From assembly GCA_000824805.1 (NCBI GenBank), contig CCNA01000001.1:186001-250000 (forward strand): a stretch of 64,000 nucleotides of DNA, given 5' to 3'. Under the pieces are notes generated by a model. It saw nothing but the letters and a program-made list of their open reading frames with translations. It searched no databases and was not told the origin of the DNA. Positions within the stretch are counted from its first letter, which is position 1. The number at the start of each line of letters is the position of its first letter. This stretch comes from Mesorhizobium sp. SOD10. Lineage in GTDB: Bacteria > Pseudomonadota > Alphaproteobacteria > Rhizobiales > Rhizobiaceae. Made by a program: the position numbers and the translations under genes. Below are positions 1 through 8,642 of this stretch, in pieces.

Positions 1-443
1 GATTCGGTCACCTGCTTCACGATATCCGCGGGCGCCATCGCCACTGCATTCTGCAGGCCGTTCAGGCCGCCATGCGATTTGTAGCTGTCAAGCGACAGCG
101 GATCGATGACGCCGCAGCGCGCGAAGGTCAGCCGCGTCTGCTTGGCGAAGAAGGGGATCTTGTCGGGCGAGCCCAGCCAGCGCTTGTGGTGGCCGCCGGT
201 AAGGAAGCCGCTGTCGAACAGGCTCTTGACGTCGGACGGCTTTACCGGCCCGTAGGCGATGCGGCCCATGTCGGTAGCCACTTCCACCATCGGCTCCAGG
301 AAGTAAGCGCCACGCGAACCGTTGCGCACGATCTTGGCTTCGACGCCGCGCTCCCTGAGCTCCTTCTCGATCGCTTTGGCGACCTTTTCGGCGCCGAGCG
401 CCAGCGCGCCGGAATCTGCCGGGATATAGATGCGCGGGATCAT
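1..443 (-). CDS. fdsB: NAD-dependent formate dehydrogenase beta subunit (partial, C-terminus outside window)
   Basis: This is the N-terminal 147 residues of the flavoprotein subunit of soluble NAD-dependent formate dehydrogenase, which passes electrons from formate oxidation to NAD. The start MIPRIYIPADSGALALG leads into the thioredoxin-like N-terminal domain typical of FdsB, followed by the first part of the NuoF-like domain (RCGVIDPLSLDSYKSHGG). The FMN/NADH motifs and Fe-S cysteines lie beyond the window start. The ATG overlaps the fdsG stop as ATGA, so the two genes are translationally coupled. The catalytic alpha subunit should follow further left. Family assignment is by recognition of the domain order and the NuoE-like neighbour. 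Confidence 0.88.
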   Translation of the reverse strand, partial: MIPRIYIPADSGALALGAEKVAKAIEKELRERGVEAKIVRNGSRGAYFLEPMVEVATDMGRIAYGPVKPSDVKSLFDSGFLTGGHHKRWLGSPDKIPFFAKQTRLTFARCGVIDPLSLDSYKSHGGLNGLQNAVAMAPADIVKQVTE

Positions 444-913
444 GAACGCACCTCCGCGACGATCTCTTCGATCTTCTCGTCATCGAGCCGGCCGATGACT
501 TCGCCGTCGAGCATTGCCGACGGCGAGCAGGCGCAAAGCCCGAGGCAATAGACCGGCTCCAGTGTAACCGATCCGTCGCGCGCGGTCTCGTGGAAATCGA
601 TGCCGAGCAACTGCTTGACCTTGGCGGCGACCGCCTCCGAGCCCATCGACTGGCAGGCTTCCGCCTGGCAGAGCTTCAGCACATGCCGTCCTGCGGGCTG
701 CGCGCGGAAATCGTGATAGAAGCTGACCACGCCGTGCACTTCGGCACGGGAGAGGTTCAGCCCGTCGGCGATCACCGGCAGAGCGTCCTTCGGAACGTGC
801 CCGAACTCTTCCTGTATGCTGTGCAGGATCGGCAGCAGCGGGCCCTCGAGGCCCTTCATCTCGTCAATGATCGCCGCCGTGCGCGACGCTATCTCGGTAC
901 TTGCGGCCTGCAT
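440..913 (-). CDS. fdsG: NAD-dependent formate dehydrogenase gamma subunit (NuoE-like)
   Basis: A 157-residue NuoE/24-kDa-like [2Fe-2S] subunit of soluble formate dehydrogenase. Four conserved cysteines are visible as LCQAEACQSMG and CLGLCACSP, the usual thioredoxin-like ferredoxin ligands. The N-terminal half has the expected HSIQEEFGHVP helix region. I place the start at ATG 913 (MQAASTEIA), behind a purine-rich GGGAGGG stretch, rather than at the longer in-frame ATG at 964. It is the first gene of the fds operon and overlaps fdsB by four bases. A LysR-type box lies about 155 bases upstream. Confidence 0.92.
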   Translation of the reverse strand: MQAASTEIASRTAAIIDEMKGLEGPLLPILHSIQEEFGHVPKDALPVIADGLNLSRAEVHGVVSFYHDFRAQPAGRHVLKLCQAEACQSMGSEAVAAKVKQLLGIDFHETARDGSVTLEPVYCLGLCACSPSAMLDGEVIGRLDDEKIEEIVAEVRS

Positions 914-1067
914 GGTCACGCAGCGCCCTCCCTGGGTCGTGGCATCCAACCATATGTCGCCCAAACGCTTAGCGATTTTGAGGCGACGACATGCGTAGAC
1001 GCAATATCGCTAAGTCCTTACGAAATCAGAGGAAACCCCCGAGATCAATAAAGCGCTCCCGTTGCTC

Positions 1068-1084
1068 GATAGAAATTTTCTATC
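1068..1084. promoter_or_regulatory. LysR-type box upstream of fdsG
   Basis: The sequence GATAGAA-ATT-TTCTATC is a perfect 7-bp inverted repeat that contains ATAG-N7-CTAT and fits the T-N11-A pattern of LysR-type regulators. It sits in the 198-bp gap between the lysR stop (1112) and the fdsG start (913), on the promoter side of fdsG. Seen directly; its use by the neighbouring LysR protein is inferred. Confidence 0.6.
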
Positions 1085-1111
1085 AAGAGCCGGCGGCCCG
1101 CATTATCTAAC

Positions 1112-2011
1112 CTAGCGGTGGGCGCGGAAATCGTCCGCCAGCGCCATCGCCTCGTCCAGAAGCGCCTGCACCAGCGGCGTGTGCGGCTCGCGCCGCGCCG
1201 CCACCAGCCCGACCGTGTGGCTGGCATCCGGCTCGACGATCGGTATCGCCCTGATCGGTTCGGAAAAGCCAAATGTTTCCGCAAGGTTGAGCGGCATGAT
1301 CGACGACCATTTGCCGGTCCTGATATGCGAGAATAGCACGATCATCGAATTGGATTCCAGCGTCGGCCGTACCTGCACGCCGGCTTCCGCAAGGTGTTGG
1401 TCGATGATGCGGCGGTTCTGCATATCCGGCGTGAGAAGACAGAGCGGCAGCTGGCTGATCTCGGACCAAGTCACTTTGTCGCGGTCGGAATAGGGGTTCC
1501 CGACCGCGGTGATGAGCTGGTAGCGCTCGTCATAGAGCGGCACGCTGGTCACGCGTCCGAGCGGCTCGTTATCGAGATAGGTGATGCCGGCATCGACATC
1601 GAAATTGCCGAGCAGCGACAGCACTTCGATCGAGGTGCGCGACAGCACCGAGAAGGTGACGCCCGGATGCTTTTCCCGGAACGGCGTGGTCAGCCGCGCC
1701 ACCATGGCAAGCGCCGTCGGGATTGCCGCGATGCGGATGCGTCCGGACAGACCGTGACGCGCCGCCCGCATCTCCTCGCGCATGGTCCTTGTATCGCCCA
1801 CGATGCGGCGCGCCCAGCCCAGCACTTGTTTGCCTTCCGGCGTCAGGCCCTGGAAGCGGGAACCGCGCAGCACCAGCATGACGCCGAGCTGCTCTTCGAG
1901 CTGCTTGATGCCGGCCGATAGAGTCGGCTGCGTGACGCCGCACACTTCCGCGGCCCGGCCGAAATGCTCCTCCTTGGCCAAAGCGATGAAGAATTCCAGC
2001 TTGTCGATCAT
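1112..2011 (-). CDS. LysR family transcriptional regulator, probable regulator of formate dehydrogenase
   Basis: A 299-residue LysR regulator. An N-terminal winged helix-turn-helix covers residues 1-60 (MIDKLEFFIALAKEEHFGRAA..., TQPTLSAGIKQLE), followed by the periplasmic-binding-protein-like effector domain. The start at 2011 is the canonical LysR start; a longer in-frame ATG at 2056 adds 15 unlikely residues. It lies directly upstream of fdsG on the same strand with an inverted-repeat box in between, so control of the fds operon is the simplest reading. LysR genes next to fdsGBACD are known in other proteobacteria. The effector is unknown. Confidence 0.9.
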   Translation of the reverse strand: MIDKLEFFIALAKEEHFGRAAEVCGVTQPTLSAGIKQLEEQLGVMLVLRGSRFQGLTPEGKQVLGWARRIVGDTRTMREEMRAARHGLSGRIRIAAIPTALAMVARLTTPFREKHPGVTFSVLSRTSIEVLSLLGNFDVDAGITYLDNEPLGRVTSVPLYDERYQLITAVGNPYSDRDKVTWSEISQLPLCLLTPDMQNRRIIDQHLAEAGVQVRPTLESNSMIVLFSHIRTGKWSSIMPLNLAETFGFSEPIRAIPIVEPDASHTVGLVAARREPHTPLVQALLDEAMALADDFRAHR

Positions 2012-2171
2012 GCCATCCGATCCGCAGCGTTCGGCCCAAGGTCGGGGAAATCGCATCGCTCCGCAAGACGCACGCGCAATCGGACCTCGTCCACACTTTT
2101 GAGCCGGCTATCTGTTTTCCCGCGCCGCGCGGGGCGCTATGTGGGGTAGGGCGCGGATTGAGGAGGACGAC

Positions 2172-2813
2172 ATGCTGGGCTGGTTTCGCAAGCTGTTGCC
2201 GCGCGAGGATCGCTTCTTCGATCTGTTCGAGCGGCATTCGCGCACCGTGGTCGGTGGCGCCGAGGCTCTCGAGCAGCTTTTGCAGGGCAAGGACATCGAC
2301 CGCTGGTGCCAGAAGATCGTCGATCTCGAAAACGAGGCCGACGGCATCACAGCCGAGGTCCTGCTTGCCGTCAGGCGCTCCTTCATCACCCCCTTCGACC
2401 GCGGCGACATCAAGGATCTGATCCAGTCGATGGATGATGCCATCGATATGATGCACAAGACCGTCAAGACGGTGAAATTATTCGAGGTCAAGGACTTCGA
2501 CCCGTTGATGCGGGAAATGGGCGGCGTCATCGTCCAGGCTGCCCGATTGGTCGCGGAGGCGATCCCGCTGTTGGGCAAAGTCGGCGCCAACGCAGCGCGC
2601 CTCAATGCCATCGCCGAGGAGGTGATGCGCGTCGAGGGTCGTGCCGACGACCTGCACGAGCAAGGCCTGAAGGATCTGTTCAGGCGTCACGGCCGCGGCG
2701 ACGCCATGGCTTATCTGATCGGCTCGGAGATTTATGGCCAGTTGGAGAAGGTGGTCGACCGCTTCGAAGATGTCGCCAACGAGATCAGCGGCATCGTCAT
2801 CGAGAACGTTTAG
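2172..2813 (+). CDS. DUF47/PhoU-like phosphate transport accessory protein
   Basis: A 213-residue all-helical cytoplasmic protein of the DUF47 (PhoU-like) family. Family-typical stretches are seen: FFDLFERHSRTVVGGAEALEQ near the N-terminus, ENEADGITAEVL, and the C-terminal DRFEDVANEISGIVIENV. Start ATG 2172 is preceded by GAGGAGG at good spacing; an upstream in-frame ATG at 2139 lacks one. The gene is followed after 3 bases by pit, the orfA-pit arrangement known from Sinorhizobium, where the pair is the low-affinity phosphate route and the small protein is thought to control the transporter. No clear Pho box is seen in the divergent gap toward lysR. Confidence 0.93.
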   Translation: MLGWFRKLLPREDRFFDLFERHSRTVVGGAEALEQLLQGKDIDRWCQKIVDLENEADGITAEVLLAVRRSFITPFDRGDIKDLIQSMDDAIDMMHKTVKTVKLFEVKDFDPLMREMGGVIVQAARLVAEAIPLLGKVGANAARLNAIAEEVMRVEGRADDLHEQGLKDLFRRHGRGDAMAYLIGSEIYGQLEKVVDRFEDVANEISGIVIENV

Positions 2814-2816
2814 GCG

Positions 2817-3821
2817 ATGGAAGCCGCGATCGCTTTTCCCCTGCTGGTCGGCCTCGTCGCCGTGGCACTGTTCTTCGATTTCCTCAACGGCCTGCACGAT
2901 GCCGCCAACTCGATCGCGACCATTGTCTCCACCCGTGTGCTCAGGCCGCATTACGCTGTGTTCTGGGCGGCTTTCTTCAATTTCATTGCCTTCCTGTTCT
3001 TCGGCCTGCATGTCGCCGAGACGGTGGGAAAAGGCATCGTCGACGCCAGCATCGTCACACCGGCGGTGATCTTTGCCGCGCTCGTCGGGGCCATCGTCTG
3101 GAACATCGTCACCTGGGTCGCCGGCATTCCGTCGAGCAGCTCGCACGCGCTGATCGGCGGGTTGGTCGGCGCGGGCGTCGCCAAGGCCGGAACCGGCGCC
3201 ATCGTCTGGTCTGGGCTCGGCAAGACGGTCGCGGCCATCGTGCTCTCGCCGGCGACCGGGTTCGTGCTGGCGCTCGTCCTTGTGGCCATCGTCTCCTGGC
3301 TGTTCGTGCGCCAGACGCCGTTCGCGGTCGACAATACGTTTCGTCTCCTGCAGTTCTTTTCCGCCTCGCTCTATTCGCTTGGGCATGGCGGCAACGACGC
3401 GCAGAAAACCATGGGCATAATCGCCGTGCTGCTCTATTCGCAAGGTGTGCTCGGCCCGACTTTCCACGTGCCGCTATGGGTGGTCCTCACCTGTCAGTCG
3501 GCGCTGGCTCTGGGCACGCTGTTCGGCGGCTGGCGCATCGTCCACACCATGGGATCGAAGATCACGCGGCTGAACCCCATGCAGGGTTTCTGCGCCGAGA
3601 CCGGCGGTGCCATCACGCTGTTCGCCGCCACCTGGCTCGGTGTCCCGGTCTCGACGACGCACACCATCACCGGCGCCATCATCGGCGTCGGCGCCGCTCG
3701 TCGCGTCTCCGCCGTGCGCTGGGGTATCGCCGGCAACATCGTCGTCGCTTGGGTGATCACCTTGCCGGCGACGGCGGCAATTTCGGCATTGACCTATGTC
3801 GCGACGCGACTGGCCGCATGA
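2817..3821 (+). CDS. pit: Low-affinity inorganic phosphate transporter, Pit family
   Basis: A 334-residue integral membrane phosphate:cation symporter. The two family signatures are present: FLNGLHDAANSIATIVSTR near residue 20 and SLGHGGNDAQKTMG near residue 190, and the repeat GVPVSTTHTITGAIIGVG near the end. About ten hydrophobic segments alternate with short loops. It begins three bases after the DUF47 stop, so the pair is one operon. Length is on the short side but usual for rhizobial Pit. Confidence 0.95.
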   Translation: MEAAIAFPLLVGLVAVALFFDFLNGLHDAANSIATIVSTRVLRPHYAVFWAAFFNFIAFLFFGLHVAETVGKGIVDASIVTPAVIFAALVGAIVWNIVTWVAGIPSSSSHALIGGLVGAGVAKAGTGAIVWSGLGKTVAAIVLSPATGFVLALVLVAIVSWLFVRQTPFAVDNTFRLLQFFSASLYSLGHGGNDAQKTMGIIAVLLYSQGVLGPTFHVPLWVVLTCQSALALGTLFGGWRIVHTMGSKITRLNPMQGFCAETGGAITLFAATWLGVPVSTTHTITGAIIGVGAARRVSAVRWGIAGNIVVAWVITLPATAAISALTYVATRLAA

Positions 3822-3845
3822 GGCGGCCCGGGTCGCCGCCGCGTC

Positions 3846-4223
3846 CTATTCGCCCACCAGGTTCAGGATATTGCCGTCCGGATCCTTGAACCAGGCGACC
3901 TTCATGCCGTAACCGACATGGAGGTCGCCCTCGAGCGACAGCCCGGGCATGTCGTAATGCTCGAAAGTGACGCCCTTCGACTTCAACGATTTGACGATCG
4001 CGCCGATCTGGTCGCCGACCGCCCAGGTCACCGCCGTCGCCTTGTTGGTGCCGGCGAATTGCGAATGGTAGACGTTGATGAGCGTGTCGCCGCTCTTATA
4101 CACGATCAGTTCGCCGCCCATGTCGTCTACTTGGCTGAGACCCAGCGTTCCAGCATAGAAAGCTTTGGCCTTCTCCAAGTCCTTGACCGCGAGATTGGCA
4201 GTGGCGTTGCTGTTTGCGAGCAT
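3846..4223 (-). CDS. VOC (glyoxalase/bleomycin resistance) fold protein
   Basis: A 125-residue single vicinal-oxygen-chelate domain. The beta-alpha-beta-beta-beta pattern is visible from ANLAVKDLEKAKAFYAGTLGL to VAWFKDPDGNILNLVGE, the last being the classic C-terminal VOC signature. Substrate and metal are not predictable. Start at 4223 is backed by AAGGAG seven bases upstream; a longer reading from 4265 is not needed. It is convergent with pit (24-bp gap) and divergent from mrp. Confidence 0.88.
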   Translation of the reverse strand: MLANSNATANLAVKDLEKAKAFYAGTLGLSQVDDMGGELIVYKSGDTLINVYHSQFAGTNKATAVTWAVGDQIGAIVKSLKSKGVTFEHYDMPGLSLEGDLHVGYGMKVAWFKDPDGNILNLVGE

Positions 4224-4467
4224 GAGTTTCTCCTTTCTCTCTCGGCTGCTCCATTTTCGCCGCACCGCTGGAAAACCGGAAAATAGGATTGCGTCGTCTT
4301 CCGGCGACCGCAGCCTGGATGCTTCTGTCTGGAAGACGAAAGGCGCCCGCGAAAACCGACACGCGCGTGCAAGTTTTTGAAGGCATGTCGCCGCACATGT
4401 CGTTCCGAAGCTTGGTTCTCTCCGGGAACTGCATTATCTGACCCGGCAAACGCTTGGGAAAAAGCTC

Positions 4468-5643
4468 ATGTCCATCACCAAGGAATCCGTCGTCGAGCGC
4501 CTGAAGACGGTGAACGGGCCGGACTTCACCGGCAACATCGTCGATCTCGGCATGGTCTCGGAGATTTTTATCGCCGATTCCAAGGTCTTCTTCTCGATCA
4601 CCGTTCCCGCCGCGCGCGCCCAGGAGCTGGAGCCGCTGCGCGCCGCCGCCGAGCGCGCGGTGAAGGCTATCCCCGGCGTCGCCAGCGCCGTCGTCGCTCT
4701 GACCGCGGAGAAGAAGGGCGGCGGCATGGAAGCGCCGGTACCGCCGCGCCCGGCTGCCCCGCGGCCCGCCGCTCCGCAGCCGGCGCCGCAGCGCCCCGCG
4801 CCGCACGCGCCCGCATCGCAGAGCCACGGCAAGCGCGGCGTGCCAGGCATCGACGCCATCATCGCTGTCGCCTCCGGCAAGGGCGGCGTCGGCAAGTCGA
4901 CCACCGCGGTCAACCTGGCGCTCGGCCTTGCCGCCAACGGGCTGAAGGTCGGCGTGCTCGATGCCGACATCTACGGCCCGTCCATGCCCAGGCTGCTCAA
5001 CATCCACGGCCGGCCGCAGACCGTCGACGGCAAGATCCTCAAGCCGATGCAGAATTACGGCCTCAAGGTGATGTCGATGGGCTTCCTCGTCGATGAGGAG
5101 ACGCCGATGATCTGGCGGGGCCCGATGGTGATGTCGGCGCTGACGCAGATGCTACGCGAGGTCGAGTGGGGTCCGCTCGACGTGCTGGTGGTCGACATGC
5201 CGCCCGGCACCGGCGACGCCCAGCTCACCATGGCCCAGCAGGTGCCGCTTGCGGGCGCCGTCATCGTCTCCACGCCGCAGGACTTGGCGCTGATCGATGC
5301 GCGCAAGGGCCTCAACATGTTCAAGAAGGTGGACGTGCCGCTGCTCGGCATCGTCGAGAACATGAGCTATTTCCTCGCGCCCGACACTGGCAAGCGCTAC
5401 GACATTTTCGGCCATGGCGGCGCGCGTCGCGAGGCCGAACGCCTCGGCGTCACCTTCCTCGGCGAGGTGCCGCTGGAAATGGGCATTCGCGAAAGCTCGG
5501 ATACCGGCGCGCCGGTCGTCGCCTCCAAGCCGGAGGGTGCGGAGGCGAAAATCTACCGCGACATCGCCTCGAAGGTCTGGGATCGGGTCCAGGAAGAGCG
5601 CGGCGCGGCCGAAGCCGCGGTGCCGAGCATCGTGTTCGAGTGA
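4468..5643 (+). CDS. apbC: Mrp/ApbC-type iron-sulfur cluster carrier ATPase
   Basis: A 391-residue cytosolic Fe-S carrier of the Mrp/NBP35 family. An N-terminal DUF59/MIP18-like domain (residues 1-90) is joined by a long Pro/Ala linker (about 91-118) to the P-loop domain with the deviant Walker A GKGGVGKST. The linker is typical of alphaproteobacterial Mrp. The switch region VVDMPPGTGDAQLT and the family string GIVENMSYF are present. The usual CxxC cluster motif is absent (DTGKRYDIFGHGG at that place), as in many alphaproteobacterial orthologues; this may affect how it binds a cluster. Start ATG 4468 follows GGGAAAAAG-type purines. Confidence 0.94.
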   Translation: MSITKESVVERLKTVNGPDFTGNIVDLGMVSEIFIADSKVFFSITVPAARAQELEPLRAAAERAVKAIPGVASAVVALTAEKKGGGMEAPVPPRPAAPRPAAPQPAPQRPAPHAPASQSHGKRGVPGIDAIIAVASGKGGVGKSTTAVNLALGLAANGLKVGVLDADIYGPSMPRLLNIHGRPQTVDGKILKPMQNYGLKVMSMGFLVDEETPMIWRGPMVMSALTQMLREVEWGPLDVLVVDMPPGTGDAQLTMAQQVPLAGAVIVSTPQDLALIDARKGLNMFKKVDVPLLGIVENMSYFLAPDTGKRYDIFGHGGARREAERLGVTFLGEVPLEMGIRESSDTGAPVVASKPEGAEAKIYRDIASKVWDRVQEERGAAEAAVPSIVFE

Positions 5644-5644
5644 T

Positions 5645-5665
5645 CCCTCCCGTCCACGGGAAGGG
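5645..5665. terminator. Hairpin between convergent mrp and coxG-like genes
   Basis: CCCTCCCGT-CC-ACGGGAAGGG forms a 9-bp stem with one bulged base in the 22-bp gap between two convergent stops. It could stop transcription from both sides but has no T-run, so the call is weak. Confidence 0.35.
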
Positions 5666-6115
5666 TCAGGCGCCCACCTTTTCGCCGAAGGTGGAGAAGA
5701 ATTGCCCGGTAAGCTTTTTCGACGTCGATTCGATCAGGCGGCTGCCGAGTTGCGCGATCTTGCCGCCGACCTCGGCTTTTGCGGCGTATTTGAGGACCGT
5801 CCCGTCCGTCCCGTCGGCGGTCAGCGTCACGTCGGCGCCACCCTTGGCAAAGCCGGCAATGCCGCCCTTGCCTTCGCCCTGGATGGTATAGGAATGCGGC
5901 GGCTTGAGGTTCTTCAGCGTCACCGCTCCGTTGAAGGTCGCCTTGATCGGCCCGATCTTGAGCACCACGGTCGCCGCCATCTCGGTGTCCGAATTCTTCT
6001 CGAGGCTCTGGCAGCCGGGAATGGCTTCTTTCAGGATCTCCGGGTCGTTGAGGGCGTCCCACACTTTTTCCACGGGTGCGGCGATCCGCTCCTCGCCTTC
6101 GATCACCAAAGCCAT
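5666..6115 (-). CDS. CoxG-like SRPBCC-fold protein (CO dehydrogenase subunit G family)
   Basis: A 149-residue polyketide-cyclase/START-like protein of the CoxG family. Diagnostic strings are [28 protein letters not shown] at the N-terminus and [16 protein letters not shown] at the C-terminal helix. In CO-oxidising bacteria CoxG tethers or matures the molybdenum hydroxylase at the membrane, but here no cox genes are adjacent. A link to some other molybdenum hydroxylase is therefore only a guess. The start is the second of two adjacent ATGs. Confidence 0.88.
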   Translation of the reverse strand: MALVIEGEERIAAPVEKVWDALNDPEILKEAIPGCQSLEKNSDTEMAATVVLKIGPIKATFNGAVTLKNLKPPHSYTIQGEGKGGIAGFAKGGADVTLTADGTDGTVLKYAAKAEVGGKIAQLGSRLIESTSKKLTGQFFSTFGEKVGA

Positions 6116-6240
6116 CAAGACCTCCCCGATTTTGCCGGTGCCGATTGGTCGTAGCGCGCGGGCCGAATCAAGTCTATCGCACCAAAGTCCGGGTTCCGGC
6201 AGCGCCTGCCTCTTGCTTGCGCTCGCGCGTTGTCATATCG

Positions 6241-6255
6241 ATTTGTCATACAAAT
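6241..6255. promoter_or_regulatory. Inverted repeat just before the xylD-like gene (operator candidate)
   Basis: ATTTGT-CAT-ACAAAT is a perfect 6-bp inverted repeat with a 3-base centre, ending 12 bases before the dehydratase ATG and just before its GGAGA ribosome site. The position suits a repressor operator. No regulator gene is adjacent, so the ligand protein is unknown. Confidence 0.4.
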
Positions 6256-6267
6256 ACGGAGACCACC

Positions 6268-8073
6268 ATGGCAGGCGCCCCCACCAAGAAGAAGAAATTT
6301 CGCTCCCAGGAGTGGTTCGATAATCCCGACAATCCGGGCATGACGGCGCTCTATCTCGAGCGCTACCTAAACTACGGACTGACGCGCGCCGAGCTGATGT
6401 CGGGCAAGCCGCTGATCGGCATCGCCCAGACCGGCTCCGACCTCTCCCCCTGCAACCGGCATCACATCGAGCTCGCCAAGCGCGTGCGCGAGGGCATCGT
6501 CTCGATGGGCGGCATTCCCTTCGAGTTCCCGTGTCATCCCATCCAGGAGACCGGCAAGCGCCCGACCGCGGCGCTCGACCGCAACCTGGCCTATCTCAGC
6601 CTGGTCGAGGTACTTTACGGCTATCCCCTCGACGGCGTCGTGCTGACCATCGGCTGCGACAAGACCACGCCCGCGTTGCTGATGGCGGCGGCCACCGTCA
6701 ACATTCCGGCCATCGCGCTGTCGGTCGGCCCGATGCTCAATGGCTGGCACCACGGCAAGCGCACCGGCTCCGGCACCATCGTCTGGGAATCGCGCCAGCG
6801 CCTGTCGGCCGGCGAGATCGACTATGACGAGTTCATGGACATCGTCGCCTCCTCGGCGCCGTCGACCGGCTATTGCAACACCATGGGCACCGCCACGACG
6901 ATGAACTCGCTGGCCGAGGCGCTGGGCATGCAACTGCCCGGCTCAGCCGCGATTCCCGCGCCCTATCGCGAGCGCGGCCAGATCGCCTACGAGACCGGCA
7001 AGCGCATCGTCCACATGGTGCATGACGACCTGAAGCCGTCCGACATCATGACGCGTCAGGCCTTCGAGAACGCCATCGTCGTCAACTCGGCCATCGGCGG
7101 CTCGACCAACGCGCCGATCCACCTCAATGCGATCGCCCGCCATCTTGGCGTGCCGCTCGACAATGACGACTGGCAGAAGATCGGCCTCAACGTGCCGTTG
7201 CTCGTCAACCTGCAGCCGACGGGCGAATATCTCGGCGAGGATTATCACCATGCCGGCGGCGTGCCGGCGGTCGTCGCCGAATTGATGAAGGCCGGGCTGT
7301 TGCCGCATCCCGATGCGATCACCGCCAATGGCAAGTCGATCGGCGACAACTGCCGTGACGCGGTCAACGAGAATCACGACGTTATTCGCAGCGCCGACAA
7401 GCCGCTCAAGGCCAATGCCGGCTTTATTAATCTCAAGGGCAATCTGTTCGATTCCGCTATTATGAAGACCAGCGGCATCTCGCCGGAATTCCGCGAGCGC
7501 TATCTCTCCAATCCGAACGATCCGGAGGCCTTCGAAGGCAACGCCATGGTTTTCGATGGGCCGGAGGATTACCACGCCCGCATCGACGATCCGGCGCAGG
7601 GCATCGACGAGCACACCATCCTGTTCATGCGCGGCGCCGGTCCAGTCGGCTATCCGGGCGGCGCGGAGGTGGTCAACATGCAGCCGCCGGCCTACCTCAT
7701 CAAGAAGGGCATCCATTCGTTGGCCTGCATCGGCGACGGCCGCCAGTCCGGCACCTCCGGGTCGCCGTCGATCCTCAACGCCTCGCCGGAAGCCGCGATC
7801 GGCGGCGGCCTGGCGCTGCTGAAGACCGGCGACCGCGTCCGTATCGACCTGAAGAAGGGCACCGCCAATATCCTCGTCAGCGACGAGGAGATCGCCAGGC
7901 GGCGCGCCGCGCTGCAGGGCAATGGCGGCTATCACTATCCCAAGCATCAGACGCCGTGGCAGGAGATCCAGCGCGGCATGGTCGACCAGTTTTCGGCCGG
8001 CATGGTGCTGAAGCCGGCGGTGAAGTACCAGGACGTCGCCCATACAAACGGCGTTCCGCGCGACAATCACTGA
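6268..8073 (+). CDS. xylD: Pentonate (D-xylonate-type) dehydratase, IlvD/Edd family
   Basis: A 601-residue [Fe-S]-dependent sugar-acid dehydratase. The opening [20 protein letters not shown] matches the start of Caulobacter D-xylonate dehydratase closely as I remember it. Family cysteines appear in [21 protein letters not shown] and YCNTMGTA. Other IlvD/Edd landmarks are [16 protein letters not shown] and [20 protein letters not shown]. It should convert an aldonate to a 2-keto-3-deoxy acid. Start ATG 6268 has GGAGA seven bases upstream; the ORF is open to 6076 but that part is not conserved. No xylose dehydrogenase or aldolase gene is adjacent, so the physiological sugar acid is uncertain. 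Confidence 0.85.
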   Translation: MAGAPTKKKKFRSQEWFDNPDNPGMTALYLERYLNYGLTRAELMSGKPLIGIAQTGSDLSPCNRHHIELAKRVREGIVSMGGIPFEFPCHPIQETGKRPTAALDRNLAYLSLVEVLYGYPLDGVVLTIGCDKTTPALLMAAATVNIPAIALSVGPMLNGWHHGKRTGSGTIVWESRQRLSAGEIDYDEFMDIVASSAPSTGYCNTMGTATTMNSLAEALGMQLPGSAAIPAPYRERGQIAYETGKRIVHMVHDDLKPSDIMTRQAFENAIVVNSAIGGSTNAPIHLNAIARHLGVPLDNDDWQKIGLNVPLLVNLQPTGEYLGEDYHHAGGVPAVVAELMKAGLLPHPDAITANGKSIGDNCRDAVNENHDVIRSADKPLKANAGFINLKGNLFDSAIMKTSGISPEFRERYLSNPNDPEAFEGNAMVFDGPEDYHARIDDPAQGIDEHTILFMRGAGPVGYPGGAEVVNMQPPAYLIKKGIHSLACIGDGRQSGTSGSPSILNASPEAAIGGGLALLKTGDRVRIDLKKGTANILVSDEEIARRRAALQGNGGYHYPKHQTPWQEIQRGMVDQFSAGMVLKPAVKYQDVAHTNGVPRDNH

Positions 8074-8091
8074 ACTTGTTCGGCTCGATCA

Positions 8092-8124
8092 AAGGGCGGC
8101 TTGCGGACAGCGGGCCGCCCTTAC
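8092..8124 (+). terminator. Possible terminator after the dehydratase gene
   Basis: AAGGGCGGC and GCCGCCCTT pair perfectly around a 13-base loop, 18 bases after the stop codon. Only a short TTA follows, so an intrinsic terminator is possible but not strong. Confidence 0.4.
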
Positions 8125-8197
8125 TCATGCCCTTGTTTCGGCTCCGAGCGCCCACAGATAAGCCTGGTCTCAGCGCTTCACGAAGAAAGAGACCACC

Positions 8198-8596
8198 ATG
8201 GCGAAACGGCGTTCTTCCCTCGGCTTTCTCGGCATGTTCGGCCGCTCGGGCGACTTGCGCCAGCTCGACCAGGCATTGCGTGCGGCCGACCTGCACCCGG
8301 CCCTGGTGCCGGAGGGCGTGAAGCTCACCATCGTCAATCTGATGAAGGACCGCTGGCCGGATGAGCCGCCGGCGGGCGCCTATCGATCCGTTGCGCAGCT
8401 TTGCGGCTATTGCGTCGCCGGCCCACAGGTGTTTGAGCAGGCTAATGGCCGCGAGCCGACCTTGGAGGTCGAGCGCCGCATCGAGGCGGCGCTGGAGGCA
8501 GGCGACAGTTTCGACGCGCAGATCGTACTGATGACACTGCACGCCAAGCTGATCAATCCAGAAGTGGTCGAGCACTACGGACTGAGCGCCGAGTGA
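8198..8596 (+). CDS. Conserved hypothetical protein, 132 aa
   Basis: I do not recognise a named family. The protein is soluble and mixed alpha/beta, with a basic N-terminus (MAKRRSSLGFLGMFGRSG), a central YRSVAQLCGYCVAGPQ segment with one cysteine, and an acidic helical part ending EVVEHYGLSAE. The frame is supported by codon usage like its neighbours and by GAAAGAGA upstream of ATG 8198. It stands alone, downstream of the dehydratase and convergent with the MttB-family gene. Confidence 0.7.
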   Translation: MAKRRSSLGFLGMFGRSGDLRQLDQALRAADLHPALVPEGVKLTIVNLMKDRWPDEPPAGAYRSVAQLCGYCVAGPQVFEQANGREPTLEVERRIEAALEAGDSFDAQIVLMTLHAKLINPEVVEHYGLSAE

Positions 8597-8642
8597 CTTG
8601 AGCAGAACGGTGAGGCCGGCCTCACCGAAATATCAAGGTGTC

